Shown: positions 1 through 7,435, numbered from the stretch's first letter. The stretch is 31,993 bases of DNA from JAJACP01 sp964350245 (GCA_964350245.1 CAYGJC010000022.1:1-31993); one strand, 5' to 3'. A program made the numbers and translations. The notes: a model not told the origin generated them from the sequence alone.

Positions 1-12
1 AAGCTTCTTCAT
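1..12 (-). CDS. Start of a partial downstream gene, probably tolB
   Basis: Only four codons (Met-Lys-Lys-Leu) lie inside the window. The ATG at 12-10 overlaps the TGA of a short upstream frame (ATGA arrangement). A Met-Lys-Lys-Leu start fits a signal peptide. In chlamydiae tolB follows exbB, exbD and a TonB/TolA-like gene, so tolB is the natural guess. This rests on gene order alone; four residues cannot identify a protein. Confidence 0.4.
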
Positions 13-74
13 TGCAGTCTCATGTACTCGCTCATCACACCTGGGATCATCGGGCTAAAACCATTCTCACTCAT
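9..74 (-). CDS. Possible 21-codon coupled mini-ORF, or frameshifted tail of the zinc-ribbon gene
   Basis: An ATG at 74-72 lies inside the last codons of the zinc-ribbon gene, and the frame stays open until a TGA at 11-9 that overlaps the next ATG. The peptide reads Met-Ser-Glu-Asn-Gly-Phe-Ser-Pro and ends Glu-Tyr-Met-Arg-Leu-Gln. The frame thus links its two neighbours by start/stop overlaps at both ends. It could be a real tiny cistron, a coupling device, or the true C-terminus of the zinc-ribbon protein after a +1 shift at the A-run just before it. No homologue is known to me. Confidence 0.22.
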   Translation of the reverse strand: MSENGFSPMIPGVMSEYMRLQ

Positions 75-294
75 TTTTGTTGAGAGATTGACACTGTGGA
101 CACTCGGTGATTTTTTCTCCATTTTTTCCTAAATATTGATAGTGGCAGTACTCACACTTCTTGAGCAGATAGAGCGGAGGAAGAGGCTGTTTATTTCGTT
201 GCTTCAGGTGTGAACAAAACCAAACACCTAAGCACATGAATAAGAAAAGACCGAGGTAGAGAAGGAGTGCTGTAGAGGTGTCCACTTCAATCAT
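67..294 (-). CDS. Small membrane-anchored zinc-ribbon protein
   Basis: This 75-residue protein has one hydrophobic segment (about residues 8-27), a basic linker, and two CxxC knuckles: Cys47/Cys50 and Cys65/Cys68. That is a four-cysteine zinc-ribbon arrangement. The positive residues after the helix suggest a cytoplasmic ribbon, but topology is uncertain. It is the last complete gene of the Tol/Exb-like cluster, and its start overlaps the end of the TonB-like gene by 8 bp, so it is almost certainly co-transcribed and translationally coupled. I do not recognise the family and no function can be assigned; a structural or regulatory accessory of the envelope complex is a guess from position. The 3' end is odd because an alternative frame continues (9-74). 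Confidence 0.72.
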   Translation of the reverse strand: MIEVDTSTALLLYLGLFLFMCLGVWFCSHLKQRNKQPLPPLYLLKKCEYCHYQYLGKNGEKITECPQCQSLNKNE

Positions 295-691
295 TATCTT
301 CTTCCAAGTCGTCTAAAAACTGATACCCAATCTTCTCTATTTCAGAAAAATCGGGTTCATGAATCACTGTTTTTGAATCCCTTTGGGTGACAAGAGAGAG
401 CTTTGGCTCAGGTACTTCCAGCCATTCTGGAGGCTCTATCCTCTCCATCGGTGAGTGGACCACTTGAACAGGAGCCAAGACACGCACTTCCGGTATTCCA
501 AGATCGATTTCAACAGCAACGGGAGTCAAGGGAGTTAAGAGGTCTAAACTTGTAGGTGAGGCGATATGCAAACCAAACAAGAGGAGTAAGTGGAGGGAAA
601 AAGCGATGGCCAACCCTTTGAAAAGGTCACCTGAAAAGAGACCTTCACGTTTTGAGAGAAAAAGATTTTGTTTAGCACTTATTCGTAACAT
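287..691 (-). CDS. TonB/TolA-like energy-transducing protein of the Exb/Tol module
   Basis: This 134-residue protein has a short basic N-terminus, one transmembrane helix (about residues 25-47), then a proline/valine/glutamate-rich periplasmic stretch and an acidic end (Leu-Glu-Glu-Asp-Asn-Asp). This is the usual shape of TonB/TolA proteins: anchored in the inner membrane, driven by ExbB/ExbD and spanning the periplasm. The normal C-terminal TonB or TolA receptor-binding domain is not evident, and the protein is much shorter than E. coli TonB (about 240 aa). Chlamydiae carry a divergent protein at this place between exbD and tolB, which supports the role. The gene starts 13 bp inside the exbD end and overlaps the zinc-ribbon gene at its own end. 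The function is inferred from architecture and neighbours. Confidence 0.7.
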   Translation of the reverse strand: MLRISAKQNLFLSKREGLFSGDLFKGLAIAFSLHLLLLFGLHIASPTSLDLLTPLTPVAVEIDLGIPEVRVLAPVQVVHSPMERIEPPEWLEVPEPKLSLVTQRDSKTVIHEPDFSEIEKIGYQFLDDLEEDND

Positions 692-1113
692 GTTGTGTCG
701 TGGTAGACTAAACGCAGTTTTGCTCCTGTCTCCTGAGCCAATGAAAAGAGCCTTAAAAAATCACCATACTCAACCCGCTTATCGAGACTCAAAACAACGG
801 TTGTATCGGCTCCGGGATGGGTAGAGAGCGCTTTATGTATCTCCTTTTGCAAGCTTTCTCCAAACGATTCAAGGTCTACGATCTCTTTTTTGCTTCCCAC
901 ATAGATCACGTTTTGCGCATCGACAACGACTAAGATTTGAGTTGTACGTGGAGGAGCGGGTCTATCGAGAGAGGGATTTTCAATGTTGAGCGACTTTAAG
1001 GGAAGAATGTCGGACGTAATGATGAAAAAAATCAGCATCAAAAAGACCACGTCAACAAGAGGTGTCAGATCGATCAGAGCATTAGTGGGTTTTAAATTTG
1101 ATTTAAACTTCAT
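679..1113 (-). CDS. exbD: ExbD/TolR family proton-channel subunit
   Basis: ExbD/TolR couples the proton motive force, through ExbB/TolQ, to a TonB/TolA rod. The N-terminal helix carries the family signature Leu-Thr-Pro-Leu-Val-Asp-Val-Val-Phe-Leu-Met, with the essential membrane aspartate at residue 21 from the chosen start. A periplasmic domain of about 100 residues follows. The frame could be extended to a TTG at 1137, but the ATG at 1113 puts the signature at the usual distance from the N-terminus and gives an 11-bp overlap with exbB, so I prefer it. No Shine-Dalgarno is obvious; translational coupling from exbB is likely. ExbD and TolR cannot be separated here; the chlamydial naming is exbD. 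Confidence 0.88.
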   Translation of the reverse strand: MKFKSNLKPTNALIDLTPLVDVVFLMLIFFIITSDILPLKSLNIENPSLDRPAPPRTTQILVVVDAQNVIYVGSKKEIVDLESFGESLQKEIHKALSTHPGADTTVVLSLDKRVEYGDFLRLFSLAQETGAKLRLVYHDTTCYE

Positions 1114-1771
1114 ATTTATTGTGCGTAAGCAGGTCAACGACTTCTGAGGAAGTGGTCTGAATTTCTAAAACCAGCCCTTTGATGCGACTCACAAGATAGT
1201 TGTAGGCTACAACCGTGGGAATCGCCACCACGAGGCCCGCAGCAGTGGTGACAAGGGCATATTCCATCGCCTCTCCGACTCGCGTTGTCGAAATATCCAT
1301 CAACCCAGAGACACGCATCTCTGAAAAGGCTTGAATAAAGCCCAAAACCGTTCCGAGTAGTCCGATGAGGGGAGTGATATGGGCAATGATCGATAAAATT
1401 TTCGCGTTTTTTTCGAGTCTGGCAATTTCACTGAGCCCGGCGATCTCCATACTTGCTTCAATAATGGAGCGTGAACGTTCATTTTTCATCAGTCCCGCTT
1501 TGACGATCGCTGCAACAGCACCTCCTGTCTCTTCACAGATCCGCACACCGTCGATGATGTTTTGCTCTTCTACAGCTTTGCGTAAGCTAATCACAAATGT
1601 GTTTGTATCCACTTCAGACTTTCTTAAATAAAAAAGACGCTCAAAGAAGATGGTCATGGCGATCAAAGAACACCCTGCAATGATAAATAAGATTGTGTTT
1701 CCCTCTGTGAAATAGCGAAGGACGGTGTCGGTAAAAAACATACCCAATTTATAATCCATGATTAGATCCAT
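1103..1771 (-). CDS. exbB: ExbB/TolQ family proton-channel subunit
   Basis: This 222-residue inner-membrane protein has three hydrophobic helices: about residues 25-45, 110-135 (containing His-Ile-Thr-Pro-Leu-Ile-Gly-Leu-Leu-Gly-Thr-Val) and 170-195 (Ala-Leu-Val-Thr-Thr-Ala-Ala-Gly-Leu-Val-Val-Ala-Ile-Pro). Those two motifs are the hallmarks of MotA/TolQ/ExbB channels, and the length is typical (220-245). With ExbD it forms the proton-driven stator. An ATG at 1771 or a second at 1759 could start the protein; both overlap the end of the TPR gene (23 or 11 bp), indicating coupling. ExbB versus TolQ is not decidable from sequence, although the presumed tolB downstream favours a Tol-Pal role. Confidence 0.9.
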   Translation of the reverse strand: MDLIMDYKLGMFFTDTVLRYFTEGNTILFIIAGCSLIAMTIFFERLFYLRKSEVDTNTFVISLRKAVEEQNIIDGVRICEETGGAVAAIVKAGLMKNERSRSIIEASMEIAGLSEIARLEKNAKILSIIAHITPLIGLLGTVLGFIQAFSEMRVSGLMDISTTRVGEAMEYALVTTAAGLVVAIPTVVAYNYLVSRIKGLVLEIQTTSSEVVDLLTHNKYEV

Positions 1772-4700
1772 ACTCTTTTGTTAACTTCTCTTGCGCTTGC
1801 ACGGCCCAATCCCCCCCTTTTTTTGCCATTGCTTCCAGTTGTCGAAAAGCAAGCTCGGGGCGTCCTTGCAGTTCATACACCTCAGCTCGGAAAAACATGG
1901 CCTTCAGCCGAAGAGGGGAGTCGATTTCGGTATTGATGACCTTTGAAAGGAGGCGCATGGCGATATCGTACTCTTTTTTCCCGCGGTAAGCGTGGCTTTG
2001 CAGAAGCAGAAGCGAGAGTCGATGCTCATCTGTCAAATAGTTTACCCCACACTCCTCTGCGATCTCAAAGCACCTTAGAGCGGTATCGTAATCGCGGCAT
2101 TGGTGTGCCAGCTCTCCCTGTTCCCGCCATACTTGTGAGAGATAATAGCCTTCTTGAATGCCCGCTTCTTCAAAGTGGGCGAGCATTTTTGCCAGCCGCT
2201 CTTGAGCGCGCATCTTTTTTCCACTCTGCAAGTAGGTCTGAACAAGCATATACTCAGCCTCTTCATAAAGGGTGGGGTAGGGTGTTTTTGCTGTGAGCAA
2301 GGAGGTAAAAGGGTGATCGGAAGTGGAAAAATCGGTAACGATAGTGTTGAGTAGATGTAGAGCTTCGTTTGAGGCGTTTTTCTCTAAATAGAGCTGCGCG
2401 AGTTCCAACATCGCTTGGTAACGAAAATAGACAAAAGCGGCATCGGGAACTTTTCCTTCTTCTAAACAGAGAGGAAAGGTTTTGATCGCTTCCTCAAAAC
2501 AGTCTTTTGCACACTCACTGTGCTCTTCGTTCATTCCAATTAAATAGTGCGCTACGACAAGAAGCGGAGAGTGCGGAAAACGATGGGGAAAGGCTCTGAG
2601 GTGCTTGAGCGCTTCGCTATTTCCTGCAAGATAGATGTCATAAGCGTATTGGCGAAAGTAAGCCTCTGACGCTTTCGATGAGAGGGGATAGTCTTGATAG
2701 ACCCGCGCATGTAAGGTGAAATGCTCGGGCAGACCCATTTTTTCAGCTGCTTCTGCAGCCCAAAACCAGGCATCACTAGCGTGTGGAGAGGTTGGGTGCA
2801 TTTCGGCAAGTGAGATAAACGTCTCTTTAGCTTTTTCATAGAGTTCTTGTCCAAAATAGAGGGTACCTAAGACATAAAGCGCCTCCTCCTGGTACTTCCC
2901 TTTATTTTGTGCAACTTGTGTAAGCGAGGTCACGGCCAGTGAAAAGTAAGTAGAAGAGGGAAGACGAGAGGCGATTAATCCTTTTAAGTAGAGCGTCTCC
3001 TCATAGTCTTCTGCCGTCTCATTAAAGTCACTAAGGAGTTTTTCAAGAAGAGCAAGAGAGGTGATAGGGGAGCCTAAATAGGCGTCCGCTTTAGCCTCGA
3101 GCTTCAAAATGTGGGCGGCTTTGACTGGATCGCGCAATTCAATGTAACGAAATGAGTTACCAAGAGAAAGAGCAGCCATTTCAAAATGGTTATGCCCTTT
3201 TGCTGGATTTTTTAGACCCTCACGAAAAGCATTTAGACCGCGTTCATACCAGGCATCCGCGTAGCGCTCATGCGTTTGAAACGTCTTACAGGTCGCCTCT
3301 TTCAGAAGCGCCTCTCTCTCCTCATAATGCTCGGCTGCTTCCGCGCGCAGTAAAAGTGCATCCAGTGAGTGGAAGGGACGAAGAAGAGGACCTACCCGTT
3401 TAACCGCTTCTCTGTTGTTAAAATAGAGACCTTGAAGTAGATAAACCCGGCTCAGCGCCAGCGCTGCAGCCTCTTGTTCTTTGGATCTTAGTAGTTTTTT
3501 AAAGACCTCCTCCGCTTGCTTTAGGGTGAGTGCGTCTTGTTTCTCATCGCCGATTCGGATCAAGCACCATCCGAGATGAATAAGAGCCTGTTCGCGCCAG
3601 GCAACAGGGGCTTTTTGGCTGGGTAGAGATTTTTCAAACGCCTCCTTTGCATTGAAATACTCCCCACGTGCATATGCCGCTTCTCCCAATAGATAATAGC
3701 ACTCGTAACGAAGGGAGTCATCGCTTGCTAATGTTTCAATCAGTGGGGTTAAAAGCGCTTCCACTTTCTCAAACTTTTTTTGTTGAAGATAGATGCGCGC
3801 CAGGTAGAGAGCGGCCACCCGTTTGGGTTTGCCTTCCATCTGCTGGAGCTGCTCAAAATAGCTGTAGGCTTGGTGGAGATTGCCAGCTGCATAATGAAAA
3901 ATGCCGATTTCAAATAGGGCGTGGTCGTAGTGATCCAGATCTTTTTGCTTGCCTGAGGTTGTGTAGTTTTGAAGCAGCTGAAGCGCTTTTTCATACTCTT
4001 GTTTTTCTCGATAACAAAGAGCCGAGAGATAGAGCATCTCTCTGTCGATGCGATCCTCCACGACACTGCCGTTGTAACAAAGAGCAAGGCTTTGCTCATA
4101 ATTGGCCTGGCTATAGTGGCTCTCAGCTAAGCGAAAACGGATTTTCTTTTCGATGAGCGAGTCCGGAGCACATGCTTTAGGGTAGTATTTTGCCTCAATT
4201 GCTTCTAAAATCTCGTTATAAAGAGCTAAAGCCTCAGAGTAGTGACCTGTCACTAGGTACCGTTTGGCCTTTTGCGTGAGCTGGTCGTAGTAACTGTTGA
4301 GAGAGTACTCCAATGCGCGATAAAAAGAGAGATCCTGCTTTTTCCATTCCTCTTTTGGGTAGTGGCGCTCGACCGAGCGCATTTCAATATAGGCGGCTCC
4401 AGGAGACTGTCGGTTCGTCGTGAACCGTGCTCTCATGAGTTTAATTCTCGGCAGCTGCTCTTGTGGGGGGCCGCGTTTTAAAAGTCTGGATAGAGCCTCC
4501 TCACCCTCATCGAGATCTCCCAGCGCCTCGCACGCTTCTGCATATCGCATCACAATATCGACATAGGTCGGCCAATCTACGCTGTATTTTTGCGCAGTAT
4601 TCACACCTACACGGCTGATCAGTTCGCTGTATGACTCCTTTGCCTCAGCAAACTCTTCTTTTTTTATGGAGGCTTCGGCTGTTTGCAAAAGGGAGCGTAG

Positions 4701-4781
4701 TTGTTTCTCTTCATCGTCGCTCCAGAAAAAAGAGGAGAGCGCCAGCCAGCAAAAACTGAGAAAAAAGAGTTTTTTTTGCAT
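1749..4781 (-). CDS. Large exported TPR-repeat protein leading the Tol/Exb module
   Basis: This 1010-residue protein begins with a clear signal peptide (Met-Gln-Lys-Lys-Leu, then a hydrophobic core ending near Trp20-Ser21). The rest is almost all helical tetratricopeptide-like repeats. Recurrent Ala/Gly/Tyr patterns such as Ala-Leu-Tyr-Leu-Ala-Arg-Ile-Tyr and Glu-Ala-Leu-Tyr-Val-Leu-Gly-Thr-Leu-Tyr recur roughly every 34 residues. It is probably periplasmic. In many Gram-negatives the tol-pal cluster includes the TPR protein CpoB/YbgF (about 260 aa); a scaffold at this location is reminiscent of that but nearly four times longer, and homology is not claimed. It heads the operon and overlaps exbB. 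It diverges from hctA across 109 bp, and no good ribosome site precedes its ATG. Confidence 0.82.
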   Translation of the reverse strand: MQKKLFFLSFCWLALSSFFWSDDEEKQLRSLLQTAEASIKKEEFAEAKESYSELISRVGVNTAQKYSVDWPTYVDIVMRYAEACEALGDLDEGEEALSRLLKRGPPQEQLPRIKLMRARFTTNRQSPGAAYIEMRSVERHYPKEEWKKQDLSFYRALEYSLNSYYDQLTQKAKRYLVTGHYSEALALYNEILEAIEAKYYPKACAPDSLIEKKIRFRLAESHYSQANYEQSLALCYNGSVVEDRIDREMLYLSALCYREKQEYEKALQLLQNYTTSGKQKDLDHYDHALFEIGIFHYAAGNLHQAYSYFEQLQQMEGKPKRVAALYLARIYLQQKKFEKVEALLTPLIETLASDDSLRYECYYLLGEAAYARGEYFNAKEAFEKSLPSQKAPVAWREQALIHLGWCLIRIGDEKQDALTLKQAEEVFKKLLRSKEQEAAALALSRVYLLQGLYFNNREAVKRVGPLLRPFHSLDALLLRAEAAEHYEEREALLKEATCKTFQTHERYADAWYERGLNAFREGLKNPAKGHNHFEMAALSLGNSFRYIELRDPVKAAHILKLEAKADAYLGSPITSLALLEKLLSDFNETAEDYEETLYLKGLIASRLPSSTYFSLAVTSLTQVAQNKGKYQEEALYVLGTLYFGQELYEKAKETFISLAEMHPTSPHASDAWFWAAEAAEKMGLPEHFTLHARVYQDYPLSSKASEAYFRQYAYDIYLAGNSEALKHLRAFPHRFPHSPLLVVAHYLIGMNEEHSECAKDCFEEAIKTFPLCLEEGKVPDAAFVYFRYQAMLELAQLYLEKNASNEALHLLNTIVTDFSTSDHPFTSLLTAKTPYPTLYEEAEYMLVQTYLQSGKKMRAQERLAKMLAHFEEAGIQEGYYLSQVWREQGELAHQCRDYDTALRCFEIAEECGVNYLTDEHRLSLLLLQSHAYRGKKEYDIAMRLLSKVINTEIDSPLRLKAMFFRAEVYELQGRPELAFRQLEAMAKKGGDWAVQAQEKLTKEYGSNHGL

Positions 4782-4817
4782 ATCAGCACCAGTTTAACAG
4801 AATTTTTCAGAAAAGTG

Positions 4818-4847
4818 TTGCACAATTTCAAACCGGAGACTTATTAA
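4818..4847 (+). promoter_or_regulatory. Putative sigma-70-type promoter for hctA
   Basis: TTGCAC at 4818-4823 and TATTAA at 4842-4847 are 18 bp apart and lie about 45 bp upstream of the hctA ATG, within the hctA/TPR-gene divergent spacer. The match is moderate. Confidence 0.38.
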
Positions 4848-4875
4848 TTTGGTAAAAGCATTTTTTCATATAAGT

Positions 4876-4880
4876 GGAGG
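4876..4880 (+). promoter_or_regulatory. Shine-Dalgarno of hctA
   Basis: GGAGG sits 10 bases before the ATG at 4891. It fixes the start of the histone-like gene, whose alternative frames are only shadows. Confidence 0.6.
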
Positions 4881-4890
4881 TTGATCTGGT

Positions 4891-5316
4891 ATGTCGCTCA
4901 AAGATACATGTAAGGAAATGAGATCGCTCTTGGATTGCATCCTTGGTGATTTGCAAAAAGCAGAGGAAGGAAACAAAGCAGCGTCGCAGCGTGTGCGCAC
5001 ATGCACCATTCGGCTTGAGAAGGTCGCTAAAGGTTACCGCAAGGAATCTGTCAAAGCAGAAAAATCAGGCGGTGGAAAAAGAAAAGCAGCTAAAAAGAAA
5101 GCTGTCGCAAAGAAAAAACCTGCAGCTAAGAAAAAGCCAGCTGCCAAAAAAGCGGCTCCTAAACAGAAGCCAGCTGCCAAAAAAGCCCCTGCTAGAAAGA
5201 AGCCGGCGGTGAAGAAGGCCCCTGCTAAAAAGCGTGTTGTTAAAAAAGCTCCTGCTAAAAAAGCAGCTCCGAAAAAAAGAGCAACAGCAAAGCTACCTAA
5301 AAAGCGCAAAAAGTAG
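4891..5316 (+). CDS. hctA: Histone H1-like nucleoid protein Hc1
   Basis: Hc1 condenses the chromosome when chlamydial reticulate bodies turn into elementary bodies. The first ~58 residues match the conserved Hc1 head, including Lys-Asp-Thr near the N-terminus, Gly-Asn-Lys-Ala-Ala-Ser-Gln-Arg-Val-Arg-Thr and Lys-Val-Ala-Lys-Gly-Tyr-Arg-Lys-Glu-Ser. The tail (about residues 65-141) is an irregular Lys/Ala/Pro array of Lys-Lys-Pro-Ala-Ala-Lys-Lys type units that binds DNA non-specifically. Length (141) is close to Hc1 of Chlamydia (about 125). A good ribosome site precedes it and a very strong terminator follows, so it is a single-gene transcript. In Chlamydia, hctA mRNA is repressed in trans by the sRNA IhtA; no sRNA is visible here. 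This is the best taxonomic marker in the window. Confidence 0.95.
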   Translation: MSLKDTCKEMRSLLDCILGDLQKAEEGNKAASQRVRTCTIRLEKVAKGYRKESVKAEKSGGGKRKAAKKKAVAKKKPAAKKKPAAKKAAPKQKPAAKKAPARKKPAVKKAPAKKRVVKKAPAKKAAPKKRATAKLPKKRKK

Positions 5317-5333
5317 TTCGCAAAATAAGATTT

Positions 5334-5377
5334 ACGAAAGGCTTTCAGGTTCAAATCTGAAAGCCTTTCGTTTTTTT
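5334..5377 (+). terminator. Rho-independent terminator of hctA
   Basis: A perfect 15-bp stem (ACGAAAGGCTTTCAG at 5334-5348 against 5357-5371) with an 8-nt loop is followed by a run of T to 5377. It is the strongest intrinsic terminator in the window and isolates hctA from rlmD. Confidence 0.93.
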
Positions 5378-5402
5378 ATCCCTCATAGGTATCCTCTTAC
5401 CT

Positions 5403-6587
5403 ATGAAGCTTCAAATCTCCTCTGAAATGCCCATAGATCCCCTCTGTTCTCACTTTGGACAGTGTGGCGGGTGTGCATATCAGCACATCCCTTATGACGA
5501 ACAACTACTTCAAAAAGAGTCCTTTGTTCGCTCACTCTTTCAACAAGAGGTCTCGCCTATACTTTCATGCGATCCTCCCTGGCGCTACCGTAATAAGATG
5601 GAGTTTTCTTTTTCCCAAGATAGAAAGGGGCAAAAATTTCTCGGCTTGATGCGGAAAAGAGGGCGTGTGGAAAATCTCTCGGAGTGTTTTTTAACCGCTC
5701 CTTGGTTCATCGAGGTATTAGAGCGTGTCCGTCTCTGGTGGACGGAGAGTGAAATTGCAGCTTATCATCCCCCCTCTAATGAAGGAGCTTTGAGAACTCT
5801 AACTATACGTCATGGTGTGCAAACAGGGGAGAAAATGGTCGTTTTGACTGTTTCTGGCAATCCTGACTTTGCGCTTGATGAAGCGGACATACAAGACTTC
5901 ATGGATGCTGTAGGAGAGGTTGATTCACTTATTTTGCGTACACAGATCATCGCCAAAAAGACTCCCACTCGTTTTGAGGAGCGTCTTCTTTCCGGTAAAG
6001 AGGTGATTCATGAGATCATGCATGATCCCAGTGGGCGTCCCTTTACCTTTAAGATTCGTGCTGCCTCGTTTTTTCAGCCCAACACCCTTCAAGCCGAAGC
6101 GCTCTATGCGCTTGCCTTAGAAAGCGCTCAGCTCACCTCTGATGAGACTATATTTGATCTTTATTGCGGAACAGGCACATTAGGGATTTTTGCCTCTGCG
6201 CAGGTGGCTCAAGTGTATGGTATTGAGCTTGTTCCCGAGGCTGTCTTGGACGCGCAGGAAAATATCAGGCTGAATGAGATAACCAATGTATCTGTTATGG
6301 CGGGCGATGTAGGGGAGGGGCTCCTTTCCGATTCTCCCTCCACAGTGATTGTGGATCCTCCTAGAGCCGGTTTGAGTGCTGAAGCTCTTAAGTATTTACT
6401 CAGTCTTTCACCTCAGAAAATACTCTATATTTCGTGTAATCCTGTGACTCAAGCGCAGAATTGTGCGGACTTAGAGGGGTATCAAATTGAGCGCATTATG
6501 CCTGTTGATCAATTTCCCCACACCCCTCACCTCGAGAATATTGTCTTGCTGTCAAAGAAAAAGAGGACCATAAATCAGCCGGGGTGA
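5403..6587 (+). CDS. rlmD: 23S rRNA (uracil-5-)-methyltransferase, RlmD/RumA family
   Basis: This enzyme transfers a methyl group from S-adenosylmethionine to carbon 5 of a uracil in rRNA. Four cysteines, Cys15, Cys21, Cys24 and Cys95, have the x5/x2/x70 spacing of the [4Fe-4S] ligands in E. coli RlmD. The SAM motif Phe-Asp-Leu-Tyr-Cys-Gly-Thr-Gly-Thr-Leu-Gly is at 251-261, Val-Asp-Pro-Pro-Arg-Ala-Gly at 317-323, the catalytic Ser-Cys-Asn-Pro with nucleophile Cys345 at 344-347, and the general-base Glu378 near the end. At 394 aa it lacks most of the N-terminal TRAM domain of the 430-aa E. coli enzyme. A second possible start is the ATG at 5427; neither has a clear ribosome site. It sits between the hctA terminator and a convergent small gene it overlaps by 13 bp. 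The exact target uridine is unproven. Confidence 0.9.
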   Translation: MKLQISSEMPIDPLCSHFGQCGGCAYQHIPYDEQLLQKESFVRSLFQQEVSPILSCDPPWRYRNKMEFSFSQDRKGQKFLGLMRKRGRVENLSECFLTAPWFIEVLERVRLWWTESEIAAYHPPSNEGALRTLTIRHGVQTGEKMVVLTVSGNPDFALDEADIQDFMDAVGEVDSLILRTQIIAKKTPTRFEERLLSGKEVIHEIMHDPSGRPFTFKIRAASFFQPNTLQAEALYALALESAQLTSDETIFDLYCGTGTLGIFASAQVAQVYGIELVPEAVLDAQENIRLNEITNVSVMAGDVGEGLLSDSPSTVIVDPPRAGLSAEALKYLLSLSPQKILYISCNPVTQAQNCADLEGYQIERIMPVDQFPHTPHLENIVLLSKKKRTINQPG

Positions 6588-6883
6588 TTGGAAGCATGCC
6601 AACCACAGCAGCAGAGACACGACAGGGGCATATTTAACAGCCCTAGCGGAATTAGTAAACCGCCGGTAACCAGTGCAGCAGTGCTGGTCCAGGGGATGCC
6701 CCCTGAAACGAGTAAAATGCCGAGGGTGATTAGCGCAACTCCTAAGAGTTGATCCAGGAGTATACCTCCCGTCTGCGCTTTAAATGTTAGTTGTGAATAG
6801 TTACGTCTCTCAGAAGACTCTACAGATATTGCTCTAATAACTCTTGGTCCTATGCAACGACTTCCAATTATAGTTGAAAACAC
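6575..6883 (-). CDS. Orphan two-helix membrane protein with cysteine cluster (possible Inc protein)
   Basis: This 102-residue protein starts at a GTG (6883) preceded by an AAGGGAAGAG ribosome-site-like stretch and a good promoter. After a polar N-terminus of 40 residues come two hydrophobic segments (about 41-62 and 67-88) separated by only four residues, Ile-Pro-Trp-Thr. The end carries Cys-Leu-Cys-Cys-Cys-Gly-Trp-His (Cys89, 91, 92, 93). Two close helices form the bilobed hydrophobic pattern of chlamydial inclusion-membrane (Inc) proteins. That pattern is suggestive, not proof; an ordinary small inner-membrane protein is also possible. I recognise no homologue. It converges on rlmD and overlaps its last codons. 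Confidence 0.62.
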   Translation of the reverse strand: MFSTIIGSRCIGPRVIRAISVESSERRNYSQLTFKAQTGGILLDQLLGVALITLGILLVSGGIPWTSTAALVTGGLLIPLGLLNMPLSCLCCCGWHASNHPG

Positions 6884-6918
6884 GACTCTTCCCTTTGAGT
6901 AATAGACACATTGATCTT

Positions 6919-6947
6919 ACTATAGAATTACAATAGTTTCAATTCAA
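6919..6947 (-). promoter_or_regulatory. Putative promoter for the two-helix membrane protein
   Basis: On the minus strand TTGAAT (6947-6942) and TATAGT (6924-6919) are separated by exactly 17 bp. Transcription would begin near 6912, about 29 nt upstream of the GTG start at 6883. Confidence 0.5.
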
Positions 6948-6984
6948 ATAACCTAAATTTTGCAATACACGAATATCAGAGTGC

Positions 6985-7013
6985 TTGAAGTTTCAGCACG
7001 TCTGTGTTATGCT
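6985..7013 (+). promoter_or_regulatory. Putative extended -10 promoter for yajC
   Basis: TTGAAG at 6985-6990 and TATGCT at 7008-7013 are 17 bp apart, with a TG one base upstream of the -10 (7005-7006). The ribosome site AGAGG (7033-7037) lies 6 bases before the yajC ATG. Confidence 0.5.
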
Positions 7014-7043
7014 TTTTCTTTTTCACCTAGCTAGAGGCAAATC

Positions 7044-7430
7044 ATGATCAAAAAATTTCTTTCATTCTTTTTTCTATTCTCGGCATCTCTACCCCTTCTT
7101 GCAGAGGAAGAGGAAGTGGCACGTAATGCAGGCTCGTTTTGGCAAACCCTGATCATGATCGGGATCGCCATCGTCTTTTTCTATTTTATCCTTTGGCGTC
7201 CGGAGCAAAAAAGACGTAAATCAATGGAGCAAAAACGAAGTGCCATGAAAAAGGGTGATAAGGTCACCGCCATGGGCATTGTGGGCACCATCGATCGTAT
7301 CAAAGAGCAAACTGTTATTTTAAAGATGGTGGACGGCTCCAAAATCGAGTTTGTCAAAGCGGCCATTACAGAAGTACGCGCTAAAGAAGAGGGCGCTGCA
7401 GAAGAGTCTGCTCAAGAAGCTTCTAGTTAA
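7044..7430 (+). CDS. yajC: Preprotein translocase accessory subunit YajC
   Basis: YajC associates with SecD/SecF at the inner-membrane Sec translocon. The protein has a signal-like N-terminus (residues 1-20), a transmembrane helix (about 31-50) ending in the family motif Trp-Arg-Pro-Glu-Gln-Lys-Arg-Arg-Lys, and a cytoplasmic domain with Lys-Lys-Gly-Asp-Lys-Val-Thr-Ala-Met-Gly-Ile-Val-Gly-Thr and Val-Asp-Gly-Ser-Lys-Ile-Glu. At 128 aa it is slightly longer than E. coli YajC (110), owing to a Glu/Ala/Ser-rich tail and the N-terminal segment. It has its own promoter, ribosome site and terminator, so it appears monocistronic. In Chlamydia it also lies between rlmD and nqrF; here three other genes separate it from nqrF. 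Confidence 0.93.
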   Translation: MIKKFLSFFFLFSASLPLLAEEEEVARNAGSFWQTLIMIGIAIVFFYFILWRPEQKRRKSMEQKRSAMKKGDKVTAMGIVGTIDRIKEQTVILKMVDGSKIEFVKAAITEVRAKEEGAAEESAQEASS

Positions 7431-7435
7431 TCTTT

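Noticed and set aside
3668..4156. 162-codon open frame opposite the TPR gene.
   Set aside because: Its Cys/Arg-rich composition is typical of antisense to Glu/Ala/Leu-rich helical repeats. No ribosome site was seen.
5034..5354. 106-residue open frame antisense to hctA, rich in Phe/Ala/Gly.
   Set aside because: It is the mirror of the lysine/alanine/proline codon repeats of hctA and also runs through its terminator. It has no start context of its own.
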